Shown in pieces: positions 18,836-27,344 of a stretch of 64,000 nucleotides of DNA; position 1 is the first letter of the stretch; every line of letters starts with the position of its first letter. Origin of the DNA: Terriglobus tenax (GTDB taxonomy: Bacteria > Acidobacteriota > Terriglobia > Terriglobales > Acidobacteriaceae); assembly GCF_025685395.1 (NCBI RefSeq), contig NZ_JAGSYA010000004.1, forward strand, positions 310,001-374,000, given 5' to 3'. A program made the position numbers and the translations under genes. Below the pieces are notes generated by a model, which was not told the DNA's origin, did not search any database, and worked only from the letters and a program-made list of their open reading frames with translations.

Positions 18836-21220
18836 ATGCGGATATTTGCATTCACCGTGTGTGCAATTTTTGCGTCAGCCATTGCCGCCCAGCAGCCTGT
18901 TGCTCCCGGTAAGGTAGTTGTGCCGTTGCGCATGGTCTCGCCTTCCATCGACGAACCCGGTAAGCCCTTCAGCTATGCGTCACGCTCAACGGACCAGATC
19001 TCCGTCATGCATGCAACAGCAGGGACCGAAATTACACCTGAAGGCTATCTCTACAGCGGCTACGGCGAACTGATGTTCTTCCTTGGCATTGATCGCCAGC
19101 CACTGTCGTCTCGCATCCGCACACTGGAAGAGGGCTATCTACCCATCGTGCATTACAGCCAGCAGCATGACGGCGTGGAATATCACTTCACGGCATTCGC
19201 CGCTTCGCTTGGCAAAGAACAGGATGGAACACATGTAGCCAACTTTGTTCGCGTGACGGTCAGCAATCCCTCATCAACATCGAAGCGCGCCTTCCTGACC
19301 ACAGCATGGCGCTATCAGGCGGAGCAGACCACGCCGTATCAGTCCGGCGATAACCGCTTTGAGCGGCCCGTGGAAGGCAAGCAGCCCGGCGATCCGCAAC
19401 AGCAAGGCGCCCCTTTCCGCGCCGATGCCAGCTATCGCACTGCAGACGACGCATACCTGCAGGACGGCAAGGCGATCTATCTGTTCCCTGCTGACTCCTC
19501 GCCCTTGTTGCGGCCATACTTCCGTGAGTTCTATAACCTGCTTGACCTGGGCCCGGTGGGCATCGCCACTACGCTGACTCCGTCAACGCCTGTGGCGACC
19601 GCGCAGTTCACCGTCAATCTGAAGCCCGGCGAAACCCGGGACCTCGACTTCAAGATGCCGCTTGCACCGCTGGCAGAGAACAGCGATGAGTTGGCCATTC
19701 TGAGGGCAAGCAGCTTCAATGAAAGAAAGCAACAGGTCGCGGACTTCTGGAAGAAGCTGCTGGATCGCGGCCTGGTGATTGAAACTCCGGAACGGAAGGT
19801 CAATGACACCTTCCGCACCAGCCTGGTGAACGACCTTCTCTCCCTGAACAAGGTTGGCAACCAGTATGTGCAGACCATCAATCAACTGCACTATCACGGC
19901 TTCTACCTGCGAGACTCGGCCGACTTTGTCCGCATGTATGACACATCCAGCTATCCCGAAATTGGACGTCAGGTTCTGGATTTCTTCGCGACCAAGCAGC
20001 GGGAGAACGGAAACTTCCTTTCCCAGGAGGGACAGTACGACGGATGGGGAGAAGCGTTATGGACCTATGGCGAGCACTATCGTATGACCCACGATAAAGC
20101 CTTCGCCGCGGAGGTCTACCCGCGTATTCTGCACGCTGTGCAGTGGCTGGAAGGCGCTCTCCAGAAAGAGCCGCTGCACATTATGCCGTCTACGGACGTC
20201 CGCGATAACGAGTTTGTCCCGGGACACCTGACCGGATACAACTTTCTGGCGCTGAACGGTCTGCAGTCCGCACAGATGTTTGCTCGTGAGCTAGGACATC
20301 CTGATGATGAGAAGCGTTTCCACCAACTGGAACTAAACCTGCGCACGGCCTTCATGGTTCAGCTCAGGAAGGCAAGCGAAGCTGCCGGAGGAAAGATCCC
20401 TCCCTCGCTTGATCCGGGAGCCGGCGGAACGGACTGGGGCAACCTGCTTTCGGTTACACCAGAGGAACAGCTGAATCCATTGGATCCGATGGTCACAGCG
20501 ACGCTGAAGGACACGCAGTCGCGCTACCAGGAAGGGATCATGACCTATCACCAGGATGGGCAGGGCGAGTACCTTCACCACTACCTGACGATCAAAAACA
20601 CGCTGACAGAGCTGGTGCGCGGCGAGGACCAGCAGGCGATCAGCGAACTCTATGCTGTGCTGCTGCACACAAGTTCCACAAACGCCGGCTTCGAGTATTC
20701 CATCCGGCCATGGGGTGACCGTGACTTCAGTGGCAATCTTGCTCCGCACGGCTGGTTCGCGGCGGAGTACCGTAACCTGCTGCGTAACATGATGGTGCGC
20801 GAGCGCGGCAATGAACTGCACCTGCTGTCTGCAGTATCCCCGGAGTGGATTGGCGAGGACAAATCCATCCGCGTGGAACGTGCCGCAACCTATTTCGGTT
20901 CCGTGAGCTTTACGCTGACTGGCACAGGCGCCAGCTCGGCAAGGCTGATCTATACCGTCGATGCAACGCAGAAGAACCGCCTCAAGCAGGTGGTGGCACA
21001 TCTTCCCTGGTTCCTTGATGGAGTAACGGCCACCGTTGATGACAGACCTGTTACCGTGACGAATCGTCAGCTTATCTTGCCCATAGGTTCCCATACGGTA
21101 GAGCTGCGTTGGCAGAAGCGGTCAATAGACGCAACGATGAGCTATGAGAAAATCGTCGACGCTTATAAGCAGGAGTATCGCCGCCGTTATGAAGAACAGA
21201 CCGGCTACGACGGGCGCTGA
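18836..21220 (+). CDS. Exported six-hairpin-type glycoside hydrolase
   Basis: 794 residues from ATG 18836, which begins a clean signal peptide (MRIFAFTVCAIFASAIAAQQ). A GTG at 18794 would bury that signal. Residues ~25-300 look like a beta-sandwich. Residues ~320-680 look like an (alpha/alpha)6 barrel of the six-hairpin glycosidase superfamily, with YHGFYLRDSADFVRMYD, SQEGQYDGWGEALWTYGEHY, GTDWGNLLSV and NAGFEYSIRPWGDRD. The last ~100 residues are a small beta domain. I cannot name the CAZy family or the catalytic residues with confidence. Its operator is shared with the sugar-acid locus. Confidence 0.75.
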   Translation: MRIFAFTVCAIFASAIAAQQPVAPGKVVVPLRMVSPSIDEPGKPFSYASRSTDQISVMHATAGTEITPEGYLYSGYGELMFFLGIDRQPLSSRIRTLEEGYLPIVHYSQQHDGVEYHFTAFAASLGKEQDGTHVANFVRVTVSNPSSTSKRAFLTTAWRYQAEQTTPYQSGDNRFERPVEGKQPGDPQQQGAPFRADASYRTADDAYLQDGKAIYLFPADSSPLLRPYFREFYNLLDLGPVGIATTLTPSTPVATAQFTVNLKPGETRDLDFKMPLAPLAENSDELAILRASSFNERKQQVADFWKKLLDRGLVIETPERKVNDTFRTSLVNDLLSLNKVGNQYVQTINQLHYHGFYLRDSADFVRMYDTSSYPEIGRQVLDFFATKQRENGNFLSQEGQYDGWGEALWTYGEHYRMTHDKAFAAEVYPRILHAVQWLEGALQKEPLHIMPSTDVRDNEFVPGHLTGYNFLALNGLQSAQMFARELGHPDDEKRFHQLELNLRTAFMVQLRKASEAAGGKIPPSLDPGAGGTDWGNLLSVTPEEQLNPLDPMVTATLKDTQSRYQEGIMTYHQDGQGEYLHHYLTIKNTLTELVRGEDQQAISELYAVLLHTSSTNAGFEYSIRPWGDRDFSGNLAPHGWFAAEYRNLLRNMMVRERGNELHLLSAVSPEWIGEDKSIRVERAATYFGSVSFTLTGTGASSARLIYTVDATQKNRLKQVVAHLPWFLDGVTATVDDRPVTVTNRQLILPIGSHTVELRWQKRSIDATMSYEKIVDAYKQEYRRRYEEQTGYDGR

Positions 21221-22298
21221 GCGCATTCTTTCACTGGATGTCTTCCGGGGACTCACCATGGCCTTTATGGTCCTGGTGGGTAACCCCGGCAGCAACGACA
21301 TCTATTCACAGCTTGACCATGCCCCGTGGCACGGCTGGACAATCACCGACCTTGTCTTCCCCACCTTCCTATGGATCGTAGGGTTTTCTGTACAGCTTTC
21401 TTTTACCCGGCAAGCAGAAAAGGGCCGCGCATGGTCTTCCATGATGGTGCCCATGGCCAAGCGTTGCCTGCTGCTCTTCGTGCTTGGAACTGGCATCTAT
21501 GCCATCTCTGACTGGCGCCTCGAGACCTTCCGCATCATGGGCGTGCTGCAGCGCATCGCCCTCTGCTCACTCGGTGTCAGTCTGCTTTTCCCTTTGCCGG
21601 CTCGCAAACAGCTTGCTGTACTGGCAGGCATTCTGACGACGTACGCCCTTGTATTGAAGCTGGTCCCCGCGCCTGGATACCTGCCGGGAGATTTGAGCGT
21701 CGAGGGAAACCTCGCACACTTCATTGACCGTATCATTCTTGGCCGGCATAACTACTCCGGCACAGTAACCTGGGACCCCGAAGGAATTCTTAGTACACTT
21801 CCTGCGCTGGCGACAACACTGTTCGGCATGCTGGCCGCACGCCTGCTGCAATGTAAAGGGGCTGCAGCCCTAAGGTTGATGCCTGCTAACGGCGTAGTCC
21901 TGTTCACGGCTGGCCTGCTGATGGATACCTGGCAACCGATTAATAAGAAGCTCTGGACGACAGCCTTCTGCCTGCTTTGCGCAGGAGTCGACTTCCTGAT
22001 CTTCTCATTGCTTTACTGGCTCATGGATCGGCACCGGCTCCGCCGCGGGCTCACCCTTCCCTTGGCCTTCGGACAGAATGCGCTCGCGATTTACCTGCTG
22101 TCAGAATGTACAGGCGCCATTCTTTATCGCATTCGTCTTGCAAGCGGCTTGTCCTGGCATGACGCTATCTTTCAGGCGTTGTTTGCTGGAAAGACAACAC
22201 CACGCACGGACTCACTTCTATTCGCTGTCTCATTCCTCGCCATTGTCACCGGGTTTGCACTGCTGGCTTATCGCAAACGCTGGATTCTTAAGTTGTAA
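21189..22298 (+). CDS. NagX-like membrane acyltransferase (heparan-alpha-glucosaminide N-acetyltransferase family)
   Basis: 369 residues from ATG 21189, overlapping the glycosidase end by 32 bases, so the two are probably translated together. The DUF1624/DUF5009 opening is present: RILSLDVFRGLTMAFMVLVGN, then HAPWHGWTITDLVFPTFLWIVG with the conserved histidine and aspartate. About ten membrane helices follow. Relatives move acetyl groups across the membrane onto glucosamine, or sit beside sugar-uptake genes as NagX. Pairing with a glycosidase and an SGNH esterase suggests work on an acylated amino sugar, but this is inference. The 3' end overlaps the convergent MFS gene by 11 bases. Confidence 0.8.
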   Translation: MKNRPATTGAERILSLDVFRGLTMAFMVLVGNPGSNDIYSQLDHAPWHGWTITDLVFPTFLWIVGFSVQLSFTRQAEKGRAWSSMMVPMAKRCLLLFVLGTGIYAISDWRLETFRIMGVLQRIALCSLGVSLLFPLPARKQLAVLAGILTTYALVLKLVPAPGYLPGDLSVEGNLAHFIDRIILGRHNYSGTVTWDPEGILSTLPALATTLFGMLAARLLQCKGAAALRLMPANGVVLFTAGLLMDTWQPINKKLWTTAFCLLCAGVDFLIFSLLYWLMDRHRLRRGLTLPLAFGQNALAIYLLSECTGAILYRIRLASGLSWHDAIFQALFAGKTTPRTDSLLFAVSFLAIVTGFALLAYRKRWILKL

Positions 22299-23523
22299 CC
22301 TGCGACCGCTTCGGTAACGCCACGATGGCCAATGCTCCAACGGCAGCAACCAGCACCACGCAGACAAGCGCCGGTGTATAGCTGCGTGAATGCTCCCGCA
22401 GCAACGCGATCAGGTATGGGAACCAGGTCTGAGCGATCGTATTCAGAGGCAGAATGATAGACATGGCGCGAGCCAGCGTGGAGATACCGAATTCTTCGGC
22501 CACCATCAGCGGAATCAGCATGTAATCCGCTCCCATCGCAATGCCGAACAGAACAGCAAAGAAGTACGGTACATGGGGAGGCTGCAGCATCAGCAATGGA
22601 ATCACTGTGGCCGCAGTAAGCGCGTAGCTGCCGATCATCACAAGCTTGGTGGAAAACCAGTCCGCCAACAGGCCAACTAACAGACGGCCTACCGTGCTCG
22701 AAACAAGAATCAGGATCGACGTTGTACGCCAGGCTGCATCAAGCTGCGTTCCTTTGGCAAAGCCAGCATCCAGGAAGATGAACTTCATATGCTGACTGAT
22801 GGCGCCGACGGACGCGATGGAGCAGATGCTTCCAATCAGCAGAAGCCAGAAGGTAAGGCGTCCCAGCAGACCATTGACGGTAAGCGCTTCAGAGAGCTTC
22901 TGCCTCTTGCTTTCTGGCTCGCCATCCATCGTCAGACCGCAGTCGCTTGGTTTGTCGCGTAGCACCAGCAGCACCAACGGCCAGCCCGCAAACATGATGG
23001 CAGCCAGCACCATCAGTGCGTAACGGTAGCCATGAGCTTCCGTCAGCGGCTTGACCAGGTAACTCCCAAGCGAGCCAACCACACCCACTCCCAGGTACAG
23101 GATGCCCATCGCGGTACCACGGCGCTTGCCAAACCAGTGCGAGACAATCAGTTGGTGTGGGATAGGACCTGAGGTGAGGTAGCCAATCGTGTACAGCGCC
23201 CACAGAAAGAAATAGAGAGCGAGCGATCCGTTCATCCAGGCGAAGCCGGCAAGCGATGCAGCCGTTGCAACTGTACCGAACAGAATCAGCTTGCGCTGAC
23301 TGAAGCGCGGCACCAGCACCGGACCAACCCAGATGGTCAGCAGCGCCGCAAGCGGAAAGCCCAGCGTGATCTGCGAACGGCTCCAGCCAAAGGAGCGCTG
23401 GAAGTAGTCGTAGAAGAAACTGACGTTGTAATAAGGAATGCCCTGGGCGATGCCGTATGTGACCGCAGCGGCCATGACGACCCACCAACCACGAAAGATG
23501 CGACTTCCCTTCTCCACGCCCAC
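22288..23523 (-). CDS. MFS transporter (oxalate/formate antiporter-like, OFA group)
   Basis: 411 residues with about 12 membrane helices. The opening FRGWWVVMAAAVTYGIAQGIPYY resembles monocarboxylate and oxalate/formate exchange carriers, and the loop after helix 2 has the usual basic residues (PRFSQRK). The central loop WFGKRRGTAMGI is also typical. It lies 6 bases after the PQQ dehydrogenase gene in the same operon, so it may carry the acid product or substrate of that periplasmic oxidation. The transported compound cannot be told from sequence. Confidence 0.85.
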   Translation of the reverse strand: MGVEKGSRIFRGWWVVMAAAVTYGIAQGIPYYNVSFFYDYFQRSFGWSRSQITLGFPLAALLTIWVGPVLVPRFSQRKLILFGTVATAASLAGFAWMNGSLALYFFLWALYTIGYLTSGPIPHQLIVSHWFGKRRGTAMGILYLGVGVVGSLGSYLVKPLTEAHGYRYALMVLAAIMFAGWPLVLLVLRDKPSDCGLTMDGEPESKRQKLSEALTVNGLLGRLTFWLLLIGSICSIASVGAISQHMKFIFLDAGFAKGTQLDAAWRTTSILILVSSTVGRLLVGLLADWFSTKLVMIGSYALTAATVIPLLMLQPPHVPYFFAVLFGIAMGADYMLIPLMVAEEFGISTLARAMSIILPLNTIAQTWFPYLIALLREHSRSYTPALVCVVLVAAVGALAIVALPKRSQVTT

Positions 23524-23529
23524 TCCTTC

Positions 23530-25128
23530 TTACTTGTCTGGCAACGTCCACGCGTAGACAACTCCGTCTACGCAGGTCAACAGATACTGTTTGCCGTCGA
23601 CCATGTAGGTCATCGGCGAGCTGTTCATGGTAGCTCCAAGGCGCTTATGCCATAGCACCTTACCATCTACGGGGTTCAGTCCTAGAACATTCCCATCCAG
23701 GTCGCCGGTGATGAGCAGGTTACCCGCCGTGGTAAGAATGCCCGGGAAGCCGAAACCTTCCCCACTCTCCCGACGCCATTTGACCTTGCCTGTCTCATAG
23801 TCAATCGCGATGGTGTAGTACTTCGAGTACAGGGCAATCGAACCGCCGCCCTGGTGATCTGCCGCGAGCCCATTCTCATCCAGCGCAAGGTACCAGAAGC
23901 TATATCCTTCGCGGCCCGTCACATAAAACAGCTTTGTCAGCGGGTCATAGCTGGGCGACATCCAGTCCGTGCCGCCAAAACCTGCGCTGGCCGTCAGCGC
24001 ACCATCTGGCTGCGGCTCATGCTGAGGATCGGGAATCGGACTTCCCTTGTCATCAATCCCTTTCGCCCAATCCTGCGTTACAAACGGAGCGGTCACCAGG
24101 TGCTCGCCGGTCTCGCGATCCAGCAGGAAGTAGTATCCGTTCCCGCTCGCCTGCGCCAGCAACTTACGTTGCTGTCCTTTGTACGGAGCGTCAAAAAGCA
24201 CCGGCGTCTGCACCGCATCCCAATCATGCGTGTCGTGCGGATTCGCCTGAAAATACCATTTCAACTTGCCCGTATCGGCATCCATGGCAAGAATCGTGTC
24301 GGTGAACAGGTTATTGCCCTTGCGAACCGGCCCTGCCAACACGGGGTGCGGATTCGCCGATCCCCAGTAGACCAGATTCAGATCAGGATCATACGTACCG
24401 CTCATCCACATGGCTCCGCCACCGCGCAACATGGTCTTTGTGTCGGGCCACGTCTCCGCCCCCGGAGCCCCAGTTGCACGTGGCGTACTGCTGGTCTGCC
24501 ATACCTGCCTGCCCGTCTCCCAGTTGTAGGCATGCACCGCGTGCGGTACATCCGCCTGGTCACCGGAGGTGCCCACCAGAAGCATGTCTTTTACTATCTG
24601 CGGCGCAAGAGAGATGTAGTAGCCAAACTTAACATCCGCTACCTCGATATCCCAAACCTGCTTGCCGGTGTGCGCATCGATGCAGACAAGATGTGCATCC
24701 GGCGTTCCGATATAGAGATGTCCCTTGTAGTATGCAGCGCCACGATTGCCAATATGGTTGCCTTCAGAAGGGCGCACAAACTCCCAGATTTTCGCGCCGG
24801 TCTTCGCATCAACGGCCCATACATGATCGGGCAGAGTCAGATAAAGAACGCCGTCAATCATCAACGGCGTTCCCTTCATCTGCGGTCCATGCGTTTGGAA
24901 GGCCCAGTTCAGCGTAAGAGAATGGATGTTCTTCTCATGAATCTGTTGCAGCGTGCTGAAGCGCTTACCGGACGAATCTCCATTGAAGGTCGTCCACTGA
25001 TCGCGTACAGCCGGCACGCTTCCCGTGGCAACCCCCTGCTGAGCAGGCGCCACCCCGGCTGCTGTCAACACCGTAAGCAGAACAATGCATCGCTTACTTG
25101 AGCGTTTCAAGATAGGCAAACAGATCAT
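23530..25128 (-). CDS. PQQ-dependent dehydrogenase, periplasmic beta-propeller
   Basis: 532 residues from ATG 25128, preceded by AAGG at a good distance and followed by a signal peptide ending near GVAPAQQG. The start overlaps the cytochrome gene by 35 bases. The quinoprotein eight-blade propeller is shown by repeated W-motif blades such as LTLNWAFQTHGPQ, VWAVDAKTGAKIWEF, YWGSANPHPVL and VLGLNPVDGKVLWHKRLG. Relatives oxidise alcohols or aldoses in the periplasm and pass electrons to cytochrome c. The adjoining cytochrome gene fits as electron acceptor. No PQQ synthesis genes are in the window, and the substrate is unknown. Confidence 0.88.
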   Translation of the reverse strand: MICLPILKRSSKRCIVLLTVLTAAGVAPAQQGVATGSVPAVRDQWTTFNGDSSGKRFSTLQQIHEKNIHSLTLNWAFQTHGPQMKGTPLMIDGVLYLTLPDHVWAVDAKTGAKIWEFVRPSEGNHIGNRGAAYYKGHLYIGTPDAHLVCIDAHTGKQVWDIEVADVKFGYYISLAPQIVKDMLLVGTSGDQADVPHAVHAYNWETGRQVWQTSSTPRATGAPGAETWPDTKTMLRGGGAMWMSGTYDPDLNLVYWGSANPHPVLAGPVRKGNNLFTDTILAMDADTGKLKWYFQANPHDTHDWDAVQTPVLFDAPYKGQQRKLLAQASGNGYYFLLDRETGEHLVTAPFVTQDWAKGIDDKGSPIPDPQHEPQPDGALTASAGFGGTDWMSPSYDPLTKLFYVTGREGYSFWYLALDENGLAADHQGGGSIALYSKYYTIAIDYETGKVKWRRESGEGFGFPGILTTAGNLLITGDLDGNVLGLNPVDGKVLWHKRLGATMNSSPMTYMVDGKQYLLTCVDGVVYAWTLPDK

Positions 25129-25906
25129 GGACATCCTTATTGGTGTACTTTCCGAGAAGCTCCAGATGACCGCCCAGGGGATCATGGATCGCGGCCTTTA
25201 CCTGGGAACGCTCCCAGGAGTGATACGCACCGTTTGCGTCAATCACGGCAATGTAGAAAGGGTCCGCGTGAGCGAGCGTCCCCTGCACCACGGTGCCGTC
25301 GCGAAGCGTTACCGTGGCGGTGGATGCTTTGCCGCGGGGATAAAGAATTTTCGCCTGAAGCTCCGTCGGCTGATAGCGGCTTGCAACTCCGGCCAGGTCT
25401 CCGGTTACAGAATGGCACTTCGTACAACCACCTTGGCCTTCGAAGTACTTCCTACCGGCAACGGCGTCGCCGCTGAGCAATTGTTTTAGCTGATATCCAC
25501 TCTTTGGTCCCGCAGTCTCACGACTGTCCGTTGCCAGAACACGCGCATGCAGATAAGCGACGATGTCCGATACCTGGGAAGTCGCAAGACTCGCAAACTG
25601 AGGCATGCCCTTATCGGGCCGGCCTTCACGCAGCACGCCGCCGATCAGGTCTCCATCCTTGTCATGGCGCACCAGAGACGAATCAATCAGGCTCGGCCCT
25701 GTTGTCGATCCTTTTGCTGTTGGACCATGGCAAAAGGCGCAGTTGGAGGTGAACAGCTTCTCCCCTCGCTGTACATTTTCGGCTGCCATGGGATTGCGGC
25801 CCGGGTCTTCCACGCCCGCATGGACGGACGAGAAAGATCCCGAAACCGCAGTAGCCAATATGACAGCGGCACTACAGAACAATCCGGCCGCCAACCATCG
25901 GAACAT
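25094..25906 (-). CDS. Di-haem cytochrome c, exported
   Basis: 270 residues from ATG 25906 (AGGAG upstream); the longer upstream frame is rejected. A signal or anchor helix spans residues 4-25. Two haem sites are seen, CAFCH at residues 56-60 and CTKCH at 161-165. A likely axial methionine is M101 in KGMPQF. No equally clear methionine follows the second site. The C-terminal region (YPRGKASTATVTLRDGTVVQGTL) is a small beta domain often found in cytochromes paired with PQQ enzymes. It lies between an aminotransferase gene (23 bases) and the PQQ dehydrogenase (overlap), and is probably the electron acceptor of that enzyme. Confidence 0.88.
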   Translation of the reverse strand: MFRWLAAGLFCSAAVILATAVSGSFSSVHAGVEDPGRNPMAAENVQRGEKLFTSNCAFCHGPTAKGSTTGPSLIDSSLVRHDKDGDLIGGVLREGRPDKGMPQFASLATSQVSDIVAYLHARVLATDSRETAGPKSGYQLKQLLSGDAVAGRKYFEGQGGCTKCHSVTGDLAGVASRYQPTELQAKILYPRGKASTATVTLRDGTVVQGTLAHADPFYIAVIDANGAYHSWERSQVKAAIHDPLGGHLELLGKYTNKDVHDLFAYLETLK

Positions 25907-25929
25907 ACCCAACTCCTGCAAACGTGTAG

Positions 25930-27267
25930 CTATAGTTTCGCCGATGCGAAGACTTTCTTCAGCACCTTTACCGTTTCTTCCAGATCCTGGTCGGTATGAG
26001 CAGCCGAGATGGACCACTGCTTGACCGGGATGGGGAAGGTATAGATGCCGTCGGCAATCACTTCCTTACGAATCGCGCCATCCACGGCAAAGTTATGATT
26101 TGCCGCAAGATCGTGCCAGCTCACCGGCATGTGATCCATGAAGTACGGGCACAGGGCCGAGCCCTGCCGTCCAACAAGAATCTGCTTGCCCAATGTCTTG
26201 CCAATTCCCTCGATCTCAGCCTGCAGCCAGGCCCCCTTGCGCTCGAATTCGCGATAAACTTCGCCGTCATTGCTCTTCAGACGCTCAATGGTCGCAATGG
26301 CGGCAGCCACCATGACCGGATGAGCGTTATAGGTTCCGGCGAGCAGCACACGGCGCTTCGCGTCCTTATCCACGAACAGGTCAAGGATCACCTTCTTGCC
26401 GCCGAGAGCAGCAACAGGATAGCCATTCGCGATCGCCTTCCCGTAAACCGCAAGATCCGGATTCACTCCGGCAATCGAAGCATAGCCACCCAGTGCGTGA
26501 CGAAAACCAGTCTTGACCTCATCGAAAATCAGAACGACACCATGCTCGTCAGCAATGGAACGCAGACCCTGCAGATAGCCTTCCAATGGTTTGACAATGC
26601 CGATGTTCTGAAGAATCGGCTCAAGGATGATCGCGGCAACTTTGTGACGGGCAACAACCGTGCGGATGGCTTCAAGATCGTTGAAGCCGACCGGGTGCAC
26701 AAGCTGCTGATGAGCCACAGGAATGCCGGCGCTGATCGGCAGGAAGGGATACTCCTCCCCCTTGCGCTCTTCCCCCAGCTCGGAAAGTGGCGTCATCAGG
26801 TTGCAGGCAACATCGTTATGCCAGCCGTTATAGCCGCCCTGCATCACAATAATGTGGTCACGGCCCGTGTAGGCGCGCGCCAGGCGAATGGCCTGATAGG
26901 TGGCTTCACTGCCGGTATTCAATAACGCAACCGACTCAAGGAATGGCGCGCAGCCGCAGATCAGTTCAGCGAGGCGGCCTTCCAGTTCGGTCGTCCCGCT
27001 TCCATAAAGACTGTCGCCTTCTTCCAGCACGCGCTTTACAGCGTCATTGACCGCTGCGTCGTTGTGACCAAGCGCATACGGACCAAACGCCGCGTGATAG
27101 TCAATGTATCGTTTGCCATTCGTATCCCAAAGGTAGGCCCCTTGGGCGCGGCTGAAAACAATGTCAGGATCAGCCTGACGATTAATCGAGGCAATACCGC
27201 CGGCAAGATAACGCCGGCTCAACTCGCGCGGGTCTGCCATGACCGCTGAGGATAGATGCGTAGACAT
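25930..27267 (-). CDS. Class III PLP-dependent aminotransferase (glutamate-1-semialdehyde aminomutase-like)
   Basis: 445 residues of fold type I. The signature strand VVLIFDEVKTGFRHA contains the PLP-ring aspartate D249, and the Schiff-base lysine is K277 in YGKAIANGYP. LNTGSEATYQAIRLARAYTGR marks the cofactor phosphate site. DEVKTGFR is typical of glutamate-1-semialdehyde aminomutase, but this gene lies in a catabolic operon between a TonB receptor and periplasmic oxidation genes. A role on an amino or keto sugar is therefore more likely than haem synthesis. There is no signal peptide, so it is cytoplasmic, unlike its cytochrome and PQQ neighbours. Confidence 0.82.
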   Translation of the reverse strand: MSTHLSSAVMADPRELSRRYLAGGIASINRQADPDIVFSRAQGAYLWDTNGKRYIDYHAAFGPYALGHNDAAVNDAVKRVLEEGDSLYGSGTTELEGRLAELICGCAPFLESVALLNTGSEATYQAIRLARAYTGRDHIIVMQGGYNGWHNDVACNLMTPLSELGEERKGEEYPFLPISAGIPVAHQQLVHPVGFNDLEAIRTVVARHKVAAIILEPILQNIGIVKPLEGYLQGLRSIADEHGVVLIFDEVKTGFRHALGGYASIAGVNPDLAVYGKAIANGYPVAALGGKKVILDLFVDKDAKRRVLLAGTYNAHPVMVAAAIATIERLKSNDGEVYREFERKGAWLQAEIEGIGKTLGKQILVGRQGSALCPYFMDHMPVSWHDLAANHNFAVDGAIRKEVIADGIYTFPIPVKQWSISAAHTDQDLEETVKVLKKVFASAKL

Positions 27268-27305
27268 ACAACGAGTCCCTTCTGGATCGCCTGGGGAAGA
27301 AAGAA

Positions 27306-27331
27306 CCGCTGGCTGCAGAAGCAGCCAGCGG
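27306..27331 (-). terminator. Strong hairpin after TonB receptor 1
   Basis: CCGCTGGCTGC (27306-27316) and GCAGCCAGCGG (27321-27331) are perfect 11-base arms with a 4-base loop. On the minus strand the stem is followed by TTCTTTCTTCC. It lies between the receptor stop and the aminotransferase start, so it should reduce transcription into the downstream enzyme genes and leave the receptor mRNA more abundant. Confidence 0.8.
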
Positions 27332-27344
27332 CAGGTAATTGTGA

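Noticed and set aside
25930-27267. hemL (glutamate-1-semialdehyde aminomutase of haem synthesis)
   Set aside because: Motifs fit the subfamily, but the operon context is carbohydrate oxidation; no haem genes nearby, so the gene symbol is withheld.
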